This document shows positions 1 to 9,900 of a stretch of DNA of 64,000 bases, one piece after another. A program made the translations under genes and the position numbers. The notes under the pieces were generated by a model, which saw only the letters and a program-made list of their open reading frames with translations, was not told where the DNA came from and ran no database searches. Every line of letters starts with the position of its first letter. The stretch's first letter is position 1. Location of the stretch: positions 1,015,001 through 1,079,000 of the forward strand of contig NZ_CP119392.1 of assembly GCF_029224025.1 (NCBI RefSeq), written 5' to 3'. Source of the stretch: Rhodanobacter sp. AS-Z3. GTDB lineage: Bacteria > Pseudomonadota > Gammaproteobacteria > Xanthomonadales > Rhodanobacteraceae.

Positions 1-241
1 GGAACGCGAGTTGTGCGAGTTGGCCCAGTAGCGGCACGCCAACCAGATCAATGAAGCCGGGACCGTCGGGCTGCGCGGCGCGCTGGATTTGTCCGCCCAG
101 GAAGCTGCCCAGCAACAGGGTGAAGTTCCATGCCAGCCAGGCCACGGTCAGCGCCGCCAGCACCCACGCCAGTGGGCGCACCAGCAGGCGCCGCCACTCC
201 AGTCGCGCCACCGCAGCGGTATTCATCAGCAACTGACTCAT
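1..241 (-). CDS. ABC-2 type transporter permease, N-terminal part
   Basis: Only the first 80 codons lie in the window; the gene runs off the left edge. The protein starts MSQLLMNTAAVARLEWRRLL and has a hydrophobic segment at about residues 27-48, followed by a soluble stretch. This fits the first membrane helix of an ABC-2 permease that works with the ATPase encoded just upstream. The start codon overlaps the ATPase stop codon as ATGA, so the two are translationally coupled. The substrate cannot be told from this fragment. Confidence 0.7.
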   Translation of the reverse strand, partial: MSQLLMNTAAVARLEWRRLLVRPLAWVLAALTVAWLAWNFTLLLGSFLGGQIQRAAQPDGPGFIDLVGVPLLGQLAQLAF

Positions 242-999
242 GCGGCCTGCGCCTTGCTTGTGCCGCTCATCGCAATTCCGAAAAACGTCTGTTCCAGCGC
301 GGCGTGGTCATCGACAAGCACCGGGCCGTCATGGCGCAGCGTGCCCTCGTGCAGGATCGCCACGCGATCGCATACGGCGGTCACCTCCGCCAGAAGATGG
401 GTAGACAGGATCACTGCGGTGCCTGCCGCCGCCTGTTCACGGATCAGTGTGCGCAGCGAGGCGACCTGCACCGGATCGAGTGCATTGGCCGGCTCATCCA
501 GTACCAACAGTGTGGGCCGATGCACCAGCGCACAGGCCAGCCCCAGCCGCTGACGCTGTCCCTGCGACAGTACGCCGGCCAGACGGCGGGCCAGCGGCTG
601 CAATTCCAGCCGCTCGATGATCGCGGTGCGAGCGGCGCGCAGAGTGCTGCCACGGATGCCGCGCAGTCGCCCATGTGCGTCGAGATGTTCCTCGACGGTG
701 AGTTCGGCCCACACCGGCGCCCGCTCCGGCAACCAGCCGATCTGCCGGCGAGCCAGTTCCGGGTGCTCGAGGAAATCCTCGCCGTTCAGCTGGATGCCGC
801 CGCTGTCAGGGCGCAGCGCGCCGGCAATCATCGACAAGGTGGTCGACTTGCCGGCGCCGTTGACGCCCAGCAAGCCCATCACCTGGCCGCTTTTCAACGA
901 GAGGCTGAGGTCGTGTACCGCCAGACGACCGGCGCGTCGGCGACTGAGGTGGTCGAGTTGCAGAACGGTCTGGGGAGACGCAGGGAGGGTCGTTGTCAT
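238..999 (-). CDS. ABC transporter ATP-binding protein
   Basis: This is a 253-residue ATPase subunit of an ABC-2 type exporter. It shows a Walker A motif GVNGAGKST, a signature LSQGQRQRLG, a Walker B LLVLDEPANALDP and the switch histidine in STHLLAEV. An upstream in-frame ATG would add 14 residues without similarity; I chose the ATG that gives MTTTLPASPQ. The permease follows with a 4-base overlap. The closest family feel is the NosF/GldA-like group of ATPases that act in membrane-protein maturation or motility, but the substrate is unknown. Confidence 0.85.
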   Translation of the reverse strand: MTTTLPASPQTVLQLDHLSRRRAGRLAVHDLSLSLKSGQVMGLLGVNGAGKSTTLSMIAGALRPDSGGIQLNGEDFLEHPELARRQIGWLPERAPVWAELTVEEHLDAHGRLRGIRGSTLRAARTAIIERLELQPLARRLAGVLSQGQRQRLGLACALVHRPTLLVLDEPANALDPVQVASLRTLIREQAAAGTAVILSTHLLAEVTAVCDRVAILHEGTLRHDGPVLVDDHAALEQTFFGIAMSGTSKAQAA

Positions 1000-1172
1000 T
1001 GCCTGATTGTCATGGCGGTCCCACTTTGAGACAACAGGCACAGTCAGCGCTTGTGAATAACGCGCGTTTAGCTTCCAGCGCTTGACGGGCTGTTATCATT
1101 CGTGGTGTCAAATATGCTGGCGGGTAAGGACGCCCTCATTTCCCCTGACTCGTTCCCCATTTGGTGTGCCCC

Positions 1173-2366
1173 ATGCTCGACGCGGTAATCAATTTCCTCA
1201 ACGATGGTCTGACCGGCGCAAGCTGGGGCCAGATCGCCGTGTACGTGCTGGTGATGACCCAGCTGACCATCTTCACGGTGACCTTGTACCTGCATCGCAG
1301 TCAGACCCATCGTGGCGTGGACTTCCATCCGGTGCTGGCGCATTTCTTCCGCTTCTGGGGCTGGCTGACCACCGGCATGGTCACTCGCGAGTGGGTGGCG
1401 GTGCATCGCAAGCACCACGCCAAGGTCGAGACGGTGGATGACCCGCACAGCCCGATGATCCATGGCATCAAGAAGGTGTTCTGGGACGGCGTGTCGCTGT
1501 ATCGCGACGCCTGCGAGAACAAGCAGGACATGGAGCAATACGGTCGTGGCACGCCCGACGACTGGGTCGAGAGGAACGTCTACGGCGCGCATCCGTATTG
1601 GGGCCCGACCCTGATGCTGTTCATCAGCATAGCGCTGTTCGGCGTGATCGGTGCAGCGCTGTGGGCGCTGCAGATGGTCTGGATTCCGTTCTGGGCCGCC
1701 GGCTTCGTCAACGGTATCGGCCACTGGGCCGGCTACCGCAATTTCGAAAGTGCCGATACCGCGCGCAATCTGATTCCGTGGGCGTTCTGGATCGGCGGTG
1801 AAGAGCTGCACAACAATCATCATGCGTTCCCCAGTTCGGCCAAGTTCGCCCTGCGCAAGTGGGAATTCGACATTGGCTGGGCGGCGATCTGCGGCCTGCG
1901 TGCGGTCGGTCTGGCCAAGGTGATGCGCGTGGCGCCGACGCTGGATATTCGTCCGAACGTGCGTTTGCCCGACGCCGAAACGCTGCGGGCCGTACTGACC
2001 CACCGTTTCCAGGCGATGACCGACTACTACCGTGGCGTGATCCTGCCGACGTTCGCCGATGAAGCCGCGCAGGCTGGCGAGAACCTCAAGTCGATGCCGC
2101 GCCGGCTGCGCCGCGCGCTGGCCGACGGAGGCCGCTGGCTGGACAACGAAGGCCGCGACCGCATGCAAGCCGTGCTGGCCAAACGTCCGACTCTGGCCAC
2201 CGTGATCGAGTTCCGCAGCCGTCTGGTGGCGTTGATGGAACAGCGTGGTGCCGACCAGGCGCTGAAGGGTTTGCAGCAGTGGATTCACGAGGCGGAAGAA
2301 AGCGGCATCCGCGCGCTGCAGGAATTTGCCCAGCGCTTGAAGGGCTACGGCGTCGCCACGGCCTGA
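1173..2366 (+). CDS. Acyl-CoA/acyl-lipid delta-9 fatty acid desaturase
   Basis: This 397-residue membrane di-iron enzyme should introduce a cis double bond into saturated acyl chains for membrane fluidity. The three histidine boxes of the stearoyl-CoA desaturase class are present: HRSQTHR at 41-47, HRKHH at 78-82 and HNNHH at 213-217, with GHWAGYRN at 183-190. Hydrophobic segments lie near residues 20-40, 52-72 and 145-180. A TTG four codons upstream is possible but the ATG is preferred. The C-terminal ~130 residues are hydrophilic and helical, a tail typical of proteobacterial desaturases. A strong terminator follows. Confidence 0.9.
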   Translation: MLDAVINFLNDGLTGASWGQIAVYVLVMTQLTIFTVTLYLHRSQTHRGVDFHPVLAHFFRFWGWLTTGMVTREWVAVHRKHHAKVETVDDPHSPMIHGIKKVFWDGVSLYRDACENKQDMEQYGRGTPDDWVERNVYGAHPYWGPTLMLFISIALFGVIGAALWALQMVWIPFWAAGFVNGIGHWAGYRNFESADTARNLIPWAFWIGGEELHNNHHAFPSSAKFALRKWEFDIGWAAICGLRAVGLAKVMRVAPTLDIRPNVRLPDAETLRAVLTHRFQAMTDYYRGVILPTFADEAAQAGENLKSMPRRLRRALADGGRWLDNEGRDRMQAVLAKRPTLATVIEFRSRLVALMEQRGADQALKGLQQWIHEAEESGIRALQEFAQRLKGYGVATA

Positions 2367-2386
2367 TCGCATCAGCCATGATTCAA

Positions 2387-2417
2387 CAAAACCCGCCAGC
2401 TGGCGGGTTTTGTTTTT
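2387..2417 (+). terminator. Rho-independent terminator after the desaturase gene
   Basis: A perfect 26-base palindrome built on AACCCGCC/GGCGGGTT ends in a TTTT-G-TTTTTT tract. It lies 20 bases after the desaturase stop and before the next gene, so it should end desaturase transcription. Confidence 0.9.
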
Positions 2418-2441
2418 TGGGATCGTCACGAGGACGGCTAG

Positions 2442-3554
2442 ATGACCTTGCGCGTAACACTGATCGGCGCCAGCGGCGTGTTTGGCTCACGCATCGCCAG
2501 TCAGCTCGCCGGTGATCCCCGCTTCCTGCTGACTCTCGCTGGTCGCAATGTGGGAAGTCTTGCGGTGCTGCGGGACGCCTTGGGTGATGCGTCAGTGCAA
2601 CTGGCTGCGCTCGACGTGACTGCGCCTGATCTTCTGGATGCGTTTGCCGCGCTGCAGTCACAACTGGTGATCCATGCCGCCGGCCCGTTTCAGGGGCGGG
2701 ATTATCGCGTGGCCGAGGCTTGCCTGACCTGCGGCAGCGACTACATTGATCTTGCCGATGGGCGTGACTTCGTCAGTGGTTTTGGCCGTCTGGACGTCCA
2801 GGCAAAAAAGAACAATCGCCTGTTGATCAGCGGTGCGTCTACCGTGCCGGCGCTCAGCAGCGCCGTGGTGGATAGCCTGTTGCCACGCTTCGCCGAGCTT
2901 GACGTGATTGAACACGCCATCAGTCCCGGTAATCGAACTCCGCGCGGAGACGCCACGGTGGCGGCGATTCTCGGGTACTGCGGACGGCCAGTGAAGCTAT
3001 GGCGCGATGGCCGTTGGCAGCAAGGTCATGGCTGGATGTTGACGCGCCGCGCTGTGTTTCCGTTTGGCCGGCGTTGGGTTGGTCTGTGCGACGTGCCGGA
3101 TCTTGAACTGTTCCCCGTGCGCTATCCCGGAGTGCGCACGGTGGTTTTCCGTGCCGGCCTTGAGCTGAAGCTGTTGCATTTCGGCACACTGGCCGCGGCG
3201 TGGCTGGTGCGACTTGGCGTCGTGCGCAACCTCGCGCGCCACGCCACGCGGTTGCGCCGGCTCAGTGAATGGTTTCTCGCTGCGGGCAGCGATGTGGGTG
3301 GAATGCAGGTGGCGCTCAGCGGGCGCGATGCGCAGGGGCAATCGCTGACGCTACGCTGGTCGTTGCGCGCAGCGGCAGGTGACGGCCCGCAGATTCCGGC
3401 CACGCCGGCGGTTGTGCTGGCGCGCAAACTTGCCGATGGCAGCTTGTCGTCCAAAGGCGCCATGCCGTGCATGGGGCTGTTCACGCTGGAGGAGGCATTG
3501 TCCGCGCTGGATGGTTTCGCGATCGACACGCAGCTGGACAACCCTACGGGCTGA
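2442..3554 (+). CDS. Saccharopine dehydrogenase-like NAD(P)-binding oxidoreductase
   Basis: A 370-residue protein with an N-terminal Rossmann fold (VTLIGASGVFGSRIASQL, residues 4-21) and the later motif HAAGPFQGRDYRVAEACL typical of the saccharopine dehydrogenase/trans-acting enoyl reductase superfamily. Members mostly have undefined substrates, and lysine metabolism should not be assumed. The 3' end overlaps the end of the convergent DCC gene by 11 bases. The neighbouring DUF4166 gene matters because DUF4166 occurs fused to saccharopine-dehydrogenase-like domains in other bacteria, so these may form one functional unit. The superfamily call is secure; the reaction is unknown. Confidence 0.75.
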   Translation: MTLRVTLIGASGVFGSRIASQLAGDPRFLLTLAGRNVGSLAVLRDALGDASVQLAALDVTAPDLLDAFAALQSQLVIHAAGPFQGRDYRVAEACLTCGSDYIDLADGRDFVSGFGRLDVQAKKNNRLLISGASTVPALSSAVVDSLLPRFAELDVIEHAISPGNRTPRGDATVAAILGYCGRPVKLWRDGRWQQGHGWMLTRRAVFPFGRRWVGLCDVPDLELFPVRYPGVRTVVFRAGLELKLLHFGTLAAAWLVRLGVVRNLARHATRLRRLSEWFLAAGSDVGGMQVALSGRDAQGQSLTLRWSLRAAAGDGPQIPATPAVVLARKLADGSLSSKGAMPCMGLFTLEEALSALDGFAIDTQLDNPTG

Positions 3555-3960
3555 AACGCGCGCGTTGCTCCGGCGTGGGTAGGAAACAACGGCGGCTTTG
3601 CCCGAAGATCCGGTAACGGTGGCGAGCCACGAATCGGTAGGCGGGATCGCTGAGCCAGCGTGGCACGAGGCGCAAGCCATGACCGAGCCAGCGCCAGCGG
3701 CGCTGTCCAAGCCCATGCAAGATCTTCACGATGGCGCGGGTGTCGGTGTAGTCATGGCCGTCTTCGACCAGCAGAAATGACAGCGGTGAGTCGGGGTCCA
3801 GTCCATGCGTCAGCAGCAAGGCGCGGCCTTTTTCTGATTGCATCGATGCGAAGTGATAGCGCTCTGCGTGGTCGTGTTTCAGCAGGAAGCGCACCCAGCG
3901 ACTGCACAACAGGCAGATGCCGTCGAACACGATGACCGGTGGGTTGGTTTCAAGCTTCAT
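3544..3960 (-). CDS. Thiol-disulfide oxidoreductase DCC family protein (DUF393)
   Basis: The 138-residue protein has the family hallmark near its N terminus: FDGICLLCSRWVRFLL, with the DxxCxxC cysteines at 16 and 19, followed by a thioredoxin-like segment (HFASMQSEKGRALL) and a conserved RYRIFG. These proteins are predicted redox proteins of unknown substrate. Its start overlaps the end of the upstream DUF4166 gene by 11 bases, so the two are co-transcribed. Its end overlaps the convergent oxidoreductase gene. Confidence 0.82.
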   Translation of the reverse strand: MKLETNPPVIVFDGICLLCSRWVRFLLKHDHAERYHFASMQSEKGRALLLTHGLDPDSPLSFLLVEDGHDYTDTRAIVKILHGLGQRRWRWLGHGLRLVPRWLSDPAYRFVARHRYRIFGQSRRCFLPTPEQRARFSP

Positions 3961-4525
3961 CAGTGGGCGGTTCGTTGTGTGAGGGCTCCAGCCATCCTTG
4001 GTACGCAACCAGTTGTCCCAGCCACGGCAGTCGCACATCGATGCGGAAATGATAGCGCCCGTCACGGGCGGTGCTGCGCGAAAGCAGCTGGCCGCACAGC
4101 GCGCTTGGGCAGGGCAGGCCGAGGAAGTGCACGCTGCGCAGCTGCCAGTCGATCGCGTCACCGTCGCGATGCAGGGCAAAGCCCAGACGTGCCGGTCCCA
4201 ACTGCTCGTAGAGCAGGGTTGAACCAGCACGTCGTCCCAGCCGCGAACGCATCTGGCGGCCCACAAAATGACGGGTCCAGACTTCGCTGCCGCCGTGTCG
4301 CTCGATGGTCAATGTCAGTGTCTGCGCAGGACCGGGTGGCGGCAGGCCAAGCAGCCGTCGCAGCCAGCGGGCCGGCAGGCGTGGGTCGCCGGTGATATCG
4401 GCCATGCCACTGGCTTGCAATAGTTGGGCGCCACCGTGCATGGCTTGCACAGCGCGAGGCAATTGCCGCCATGTCTCGTCACCGAGCAGGTGCGGGAATA
4501 ATGCAGGAGGCGCGCTGGATGTCAT
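3950..4525 (-). CDS. DUF4166 domain protein
   Basis: This 191-residue protein (MTSSAPPALFPHLLGDETWR) has the features of DUF4166: LPRAVQAMHG near the N terminus, WTRHFVGRQMRSRL in the centre and DVRLPWLGQLVAYQGWLEP near the C terminus. The function is unknown. In other bacteria the domain is found joined to saccharopine-dehydrogenase-like proteins, one of which is encoded convergently about 0.4 kb away. The ATG used gives the conserved N terminus; a start 19 codons upstream lies in the terminator of rpmG and is unlikely. Confidence 0.7.
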   Translation of the reverse strand: MTSSAPPALFPHLLGDETWRQLPRAVQAMHGGAQLLQASGMADITGDPRLPARWLRRLLGLPPPGPAQTLTLTIERHGGSEVWTRHFVGRQMRSRLGRRAGSTLLYEQLGPARLGFALHRDGDAIDWQLRSVHFLGLPCPSALCGQLLSRSTARDGRYHFRIDVRLPWLGQLVAYQGWLEPSHNEPPTDEA

Positions 4526-4566
4526 CGGGCGATGATGCGGGCCATGTGCCTGCTCGGCAAGCGGGC

Positions 4567-4596
4567 AAAAAAAACCCGCCACAGGGGCGGGTTTTT
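4567..4596 (-). terminator. Rho-independent terminator of rpmB-rpmG
   Basis: Read on the minus strand, a CCCGCC/GGCGGG stem with A/T flanks and a five-base loop ends in eight T residues. It lies 15 bases after rpmG. Confidence 0.9.
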
Positions 4597-4611
4597 CGGG
4601 GCGGCGATCAA

Positions 4612-4779
4612 TTACTTGATCTTGCCTTCCTTGTACATCACGTGCTTGCGCACTACCGGATCGTACTTCTTGAACTCGAACTTTTCCGGCGTGTTCTTCT
4701 TGTTCTTCTGCGTGGTGTAGAAGTGGCCGGTGCCGGCCGTGGAGATCATGCGGATCTTGTCTTGGGTCTTGTTAGCCAT
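4612..4779 (-). CDS. rpmG: 50S ribosomal protein L33
   Basis: The 55-residue basic protein [20 protein letters not shown] is L33 of the large ribosomal subunit. It is a Cys-free version: the family's zinc-binding CxxC pairs are absent, as in most proteobacterial L33. It follows rpmB by 10 bases in the usual rpmB-rpmG pair and is followed by a terminator. Confidence 0.97.
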   Translation of the reverse strand: MANKTQDKIRMISTAGTGHFYTTQKNKKNTPEKFEFKKYDPVVRKHVMYKEGKIK

Positions 4780-4789
4780 GGTTTGATCC

Positions 4790-5026
4790 TCAGACCTTGT
4801 CGCCGCGGGCGCGCATGTCGGCAATCACGGCCTCGATGCCATTCTTGTCGATGGTGCGCAGGGCGTTGTTGGAAACGCGCAACTTGATCCAGCGATTCTC
4901 GCTGGCCACCCAGAAACGACGCTCATGCAGGTTGGGCAACCAGCGGCGACGGGTGCGGTTGTTGGCGTGCGAGACGTTGTTACCGCTCATCACACCCTTA
5001 CCAGTGACTTGACATACACGGGCCAT
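4790..5026 (-). CDS. rpmB: 50S ribosomal protein L28
   Basis: The 78-residue protein [20 protein letters not shown] is ribosomal protein L28, with the typical [14 protein letters not shown] core. A GGAGG ribosome-binding site lies 5 bases upstream of the ATG. It is the first gene of the rpmBG operon. Its promoter must lie in the 293-base gap shared with secB. Confidence 0.97.
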   Translation of the reverse strand: MARVCQVTGKGVMSGNNVSHANNRTRRRWLPNLHERRFWVASENRWIKLRVSNNALRTIDKNGIEAVIADMRARGDKV

Positions 5027-5319
5027 GACGACCTCCGTAATTATTTGCTGACACCCGTTGGCCAGGGTGTGATCGGCCCAGCGGCGCCATGCGCCACGCG
5101 ATGCTGGAGGTCTTGCGTCGCATGATCATGAGGTCCGTACCGCGTGGCGGACCGCCCGGAAATACCGGGTCAACAGAGGCGAGCCGCGTATTGTTGCAGG
5201 AAAACAGGGGCCTGCGCAATCTTCGCGGCATTCTGTCATGCCCGCCGACGTGCGCGGGGCGGGGATGTATGGAACAATCGTGCTCTTTTATCCAAACGCC
5301 CCGACTCGAGGAACACCCG

Positions 5320-5826
5320 ATGGCACAAGAGATCACCAACGACCAGGCCAATGGCCAAGCCAGTCAGCCGCAGCTGGTGATGCAGAAGATCTACGTGAAG
5401 GACGTGTCCTTCGAGGCGCCGAATGCGCCGCAGATCTTTCAGGAAATCGACGAGAAGGATCAGCCGCAGGTACAGCTGAACCTGGGCCAGAAGGCTACCG
5501 ATCTGGGCAACAGCCTGTATGAAGTGGTGCTCAGCCTGACCCTGACCTGCACCATCGGTCAGCGCACCGCGTACCTGGCGGAAGTGGAGCAGGCCGGTGT
5601 GTTCGGCATTGCCGGCTTCAGCGAAGCCGACCAGGCCGGCATCATCGGCAGCTATTGCCCGAATTTGCTGTTTCCGTATGCCCGCCAGGTCATTTCGTCG
5701 CTGGTGCTGGAGGGCGGCTTCCCGCCGTTCCTGCTGCAGCCGATCAACTTCGATGCGCTGTTCGCCGAACAGCAGCGCCGTGGTGCGATGGGCGGCGATG
5801 AAGTTCCGGCCACGCTGAACAGCTGA
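5320..5826 (+). CDS. secB: Protein-export chaperone SecB
   Basis: SecB keeps exported preproteins unfolded and delivers them to SecA. The 168-residue product has the family core [19 protein letters not shown], the SecA-contacting acidic patch region and the C-terminal [17 protein letters not shown]. The start is the ATG preceded by CGAGGA; longer upstream frames have no similarity. gpsA follows by 7 bases, the common secB-gpsA order. Confidence 0.96.
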   Translation: MAQEITNDQANGQASQPQLVMQKIYVKDVSFEAPNAPQIFQEIDEKDQPQVQLNLGQKATDLGNSLYEVVLSLTLTCTIGQRTAYLAEVEQAGVFGIAGFSEADQAGIIGSYCPNLLFPYARQVISSLVLEGGFPPFLLQPINFDALFAEQQRRGAMGGDEVPATLNS

Positions 5827-5833
5827 GTCCGGC

Positions 5834-6859
5834 ATGCCTGATCACCCGAAGCTGACCGTTCTCGGCGCCGGCTCCTGGGGCACGGCGCTGGCAGCACTGA
5901 TCGCGCGCAACGGCGTGCCCACCACGTTGTGGGGGCGCGACGGCGAAGCCCTGGCCGCGATGGCGGCCACGGGTGTCAACCAGCGCTACCTGCCGGACAT
6001 CGCGTTACCGGCCGAGCTGACCTACGAAAGCGATCTGGCTCGCGCCGTCCGTGGTGCCGGCGTGGTGTTGATCGTGGTGCCCAGTCACGCGTTCGCCAGC
6101 ATGCTGGTCGATCTGGCGCCGCTGCTCGATGCCGATACAGCGATTGCGTGGGCGACCAAGGGTTTTGAGCCGGGTACCGGCCGCTTCCTGCATGAACTGG
6201 TGGCCGAACAACTGCCCGGTCGCCCGGCGGCGGTGGTCACCGGTCCGTCGTTTGCGAAGGAAGTGGCCTCGGGCCTGCCCAGTGCGGTCACCGTGCACTC
6301 GGAAGACCCCGCATTCGCCAAACGACTGGCGACGCTGCTGCACGCGCCGAACCTGCGCGCCTACTCCGGCGGCGACGTGATCGGCGCCGAACTCGGTGGC
6401 GCGATGAAGAACGTGCTGGCGGTGGCCACCGGCATTGCCGACGGCATGGAGCTCGGCTTGAACGCGCGAGCGGGTCTGATCACGCGCGGCATGAACGAGA
6501 TGCTGCGGCTGGGTGTGGCACTGGGTGCGCGTCCGGAAACGCTGATCGGTCTTTCTGGCCTCGGCGATCTGGTGCTGACCTGCACCGGCGACCTGTCGCG
6601 CAATCGGCGGCTGGGTCTGGCGCTGGGTCAGGGCATCGCGATCGATGAAGCGGTGCGCCGGATCGGTCAGGTGGTGGAGAGCATTCTCACCGCCGACGAA
6701 GTGGCGCGACTGGCCGACAAGCATGGACTCGACTTGCCCATCAGTGCTGGCGTGCGTGCCGTGCTGCATGGCGAAGTCACTCCGGTCGATGGCCTGAAGG
6801 CCTTGATGGCCCGCGAACAGAAGCCGGAATATCCCCACGGTCTGTTCGGCAACGCCTGA
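5834..6859 (+). CDS. gpsA: Glycerol-3-phosphate dehydrogenase [NAD(P)+]
   Basis: This enzyme makes sn-glycerol 3-phosphate from dihydroxyacetone phosphate for phospholipid synthesis. The 341-residue protein shows the dinucleotide-binding motif [10 protein letters not shown] (residues 9-18), the GPSFAKEVA segment, the catalytic-lysine region [17 protein letters not shown] and the [12 protein letters not shown] motif. It is co-transcribed with secB. Confidence 0.97.
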   Translation: MPDHPKLTVLGAGSWGTALAALIARNGVPTTLWGRDGEALAAMAATGVNQRYLPDIALPAELTYESDLARAVRGAGVVLIVVPSHAFASMLVDLAPLLDADTAIAWATKGFEPGTGRFLHELVAEQLPGRPAAVVTGPSFAKEVASGLPSAVTVHSEDPAFAKRLATLLHAPNLRAYSGGDVIGAELGGAMKNVLAVATGIADGMELGLNARAGLITRGMNEMLRLGVALGARPETLIGLSGLGDLVLTCTGDLSRNRRLGLALGQGIAIDEAVRRIGQVVESILTADEVARLADKHGLDLPISAGVRAVLHGEVTPVDGLKALMAREQKPEYPHGLFGNA

Positions 6860-6963
6860 GTTGTTCCTGCATTCCGGTCATCGCGGCCGGCAATGCGATC
6901 ACAACGGTCGCATCAGGCTCGTGCGCTGGTAAGCTCAGTGTTTTGGTCATCGCCACGGACCGC

Positions 6964-9900
6964 ATGCGCATGCCGCAACCGGACGAGAAACAGCACGCCG
7001 CCAACGCAACATCCGGCGACGACGAAGCCCTGCCACCTGCATGGCGACGGCTGCTGGCTGCGCCCAAACCGGCGGTTGCCGAAGAGCATGGTGTGCTCGG
7101 TTTCTTCCTCGAAGTCATGCCCGAAGAAGGTGCCGCCTTCGTACGGCTGGAAGTGGCACCCGTGCTGCTCGGCGTTGCCGAGCATGGCCGCTATGTGCGG
7201 CCGGTACCGCTGGATAGCCGTCACCTGGCGCAGTCGCCGTTGCAGCCGCATGAGCAGCGCCTCGCCGCGACCATGCTCGGTTTGCCGCAGAGCGTGCGCA
7301 AGGGCCGCAGTTACGCGCGACTTGCAGGTCATGTCGGTGACACCCTGCTCGCTGAAATTCTCGATACCGCGCCCAGCTTCCTCGGTGGTCTGGCCGGCTT
7401 GCGGTTGTCGCGTGGAAAGTCACACCAACTCAACTGGCATTGGCAGATGGAGCAGGACGGCAGTCAGCGCCTGCTGCCGGTGTTGCCGCACAGTCAGCGT
7501 CTGCTGCGCATTGATAGTCTGTGGTATCTCGATGTCGAGCGCGCGACCGTCGGTCGTTTCGATGCCGCCAGCGAAGAAACTCACTGGCTTGATCTGCCGC
7601 CGCTGAAGCACGAACACGGCCGCCGCCTACGCAGTCGCCTCAGTGGCAGTCGACTGGCCACTCGCGTGCCGCTGCCGCAGGTGTTCAACGAGGTGCGTCG
7701 TTCCGAGCTGCCGCCCAAACCCATCCTGATTTTGCACGCGCTGACCCGACATGCGCGGCTGGCCGCCGGCACGCCCCCGCTGGGTTACGCGCGGCTGACC
7801 TTCGACTACGCCGGTGAACGCCTGCCCGGGCGCGGTGGTGAACCGCTGGTGCGTCGCGTACGCAATGGGCAACTGGTCGAGATCAACCGTCGCCGTGCCG
7901 AAGAACTGACCGCGATGGAGCAACTGGAACGCGCCGGCCTCACGCCTGGCGTGGACACCGAAGGCTTGCCGTGGGATGTGGCCGAAACCCTGCCCGATGA
8001 TGCATGGCTGTTCCCCGGCACCGGCTATGCCGGCGCACTGGAGGTCAACACGCCGGCACGCTGGCTGGCACTGCGACCCAAGCTGGAGACCGAAAATTTC
8101 CAGATCGAATACGCGCCCAGTTTTCCGTTCGAGGTACTGGAAGGTCCGGTGAAGTGGTACGGCCACGCGGTGGAGGATGTCGACGATCACGCTTTCGATC
8201 TGGAAATCGGCATCGAGCTGGACGGTGAGCGGCACAACCTGTTGCCCGCCGTGGCGCAGGCGCTGGCCGAGCATCAGTTGAATTTGAGTCCGGCACCGAA
8301 CGAGCCGGAAGATGCTGTGTGGTATGCGCCCGTCGATGCGCGTCGACGCGTGCCGGTGCGGCTGAAGGAGTTGCGTGGATTGTTGGCGCCGCTGGCGGAA
8401 TACCTGGAGAAGCCGCGCAAGAAGCTCCATCTGCCGCGCGTGCAGGCCGGCCGGCTGGAAGAGCTGGCCGCAGCGATGCCCAGCGGCAGCCAGCTGGAAG
8501 CAGCCGATCCGCTATTCGGCTTCGCCAAGCGCCTGCGTGATGCCGCCGAGCGCGCCAGCGACGCGGTGCCCGAAGGCCTCACGGTCGAGATGCGCCCGTA
8601 CCAGCGCGAAGGTCTGCGCTGGTTGAACGCGCTGGCCGAAGCCGGTGTCGGCGGTGTGCTCGCCGACGACATGGGTCTGGGCAAGACGCTGCAACTGATC
8701 ACCCATTTGCTGTCGCTGAAACAGAGTGGCGCGTTGAGCCAGCCCGCGCTGATCGTGGTGCCGACCAGCCTGATCCCGAACTGGCAGTCGGAGATCGCCC
8801 GCTTCGCGCCGATGCTGCGGGTGTTGACCCTGCACGGCCCGCAACGCGCCGAAGAATTCGATCAACTGGGCGCGCAGGATATCGTGCTGACCAGCTACGC
8901 GTTATTGCCACGCGATGTAGTGGCGTTGCGTCAGCAACCGTTCGCGCTGATCGTGCTGGACGAGGCGCAGCAGGTGAAAAACCCGCGTACGCAGGCACGG
9001 CGCGCGCTGCTCAGCCTGCGCACGCCGCGTTATGTCTGCCTGACCGGCACGCCGCTGGAAAATCATCTGGGCGAGTTGTGGTCGCAGGTCGATCTGGCGG
9101 TACCGGGCCTGCTTGGTGACGAGAGTGCGTTCCGCCGTTTCTACCGCATACCGATCGAGAAGCAGCACGACGAGGAATGCCAGCAGCGCTTGAATCTGCG
9201 CATTTCGCCATTCATCCTGCGCCGGACCAAATCGCAGGTGGCGAAAGAGCTGCCGCCAAAAACCGAGATCACTCGCCGCGTAGTGCTCGACGGCCGCCAG
9301 CGCGAACTGTACGAAGGCTTGCGCCTGACACTCGCGGAGGAACTGCGCGAAGTGATCGCCCAGCGCGGCATTTCGCATTCCGGCATCGTGGTGCTGGATG
9401 CTTTGCTCAAGCTGCGTCAGGTCTGCTGCGATCCGCGTCTGGTGAAACTGGAAGCGGCGCGCGGCGTGACCGAATCGGCGAAGTTCGAATTGCTGATGGA
9501 CATGCTGCCGGCGCTGCTCGACGAAGGCCGCAAGGTGCTGCTGTTCTCGCAGTTCACCGGCATGCTGAAACTGATCGCTGCCGAACTCGATCGCCGCCGC
9601 ATTCGCTACGTCACCCTCACCGGCGACACCCGCGATCGCGCCGAGCCGGTGCAGCGGTTCCAGAACGGCGACGTACCGTTGTTCCTGCTGTCGCTGAAAG
9701 CCGGTGGCGTGGGCTTGAACCTCACCGCCGCCGACACCGTGATCCACTACGACCCATGGTGGAACCCCGCCGCCGAAGCGCAGGCCAGCGATCGCGCGCA
9801 TCGCATCGGCCAGGACAAGCCAGTGTTCGTGTTCCGTCTGATCACCTCAGGTACGGTCGAAGAGCGCATCGAGGAACTGAAAAAGCGCAAGGCCGAACTT

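Noticed and set aside
1068..2429. A 453-codon frame antisense to the desaturase gene
   Set aside because: The desaturase has all three histidine boxes; the antisense frame has no motif and reads into the terminator.
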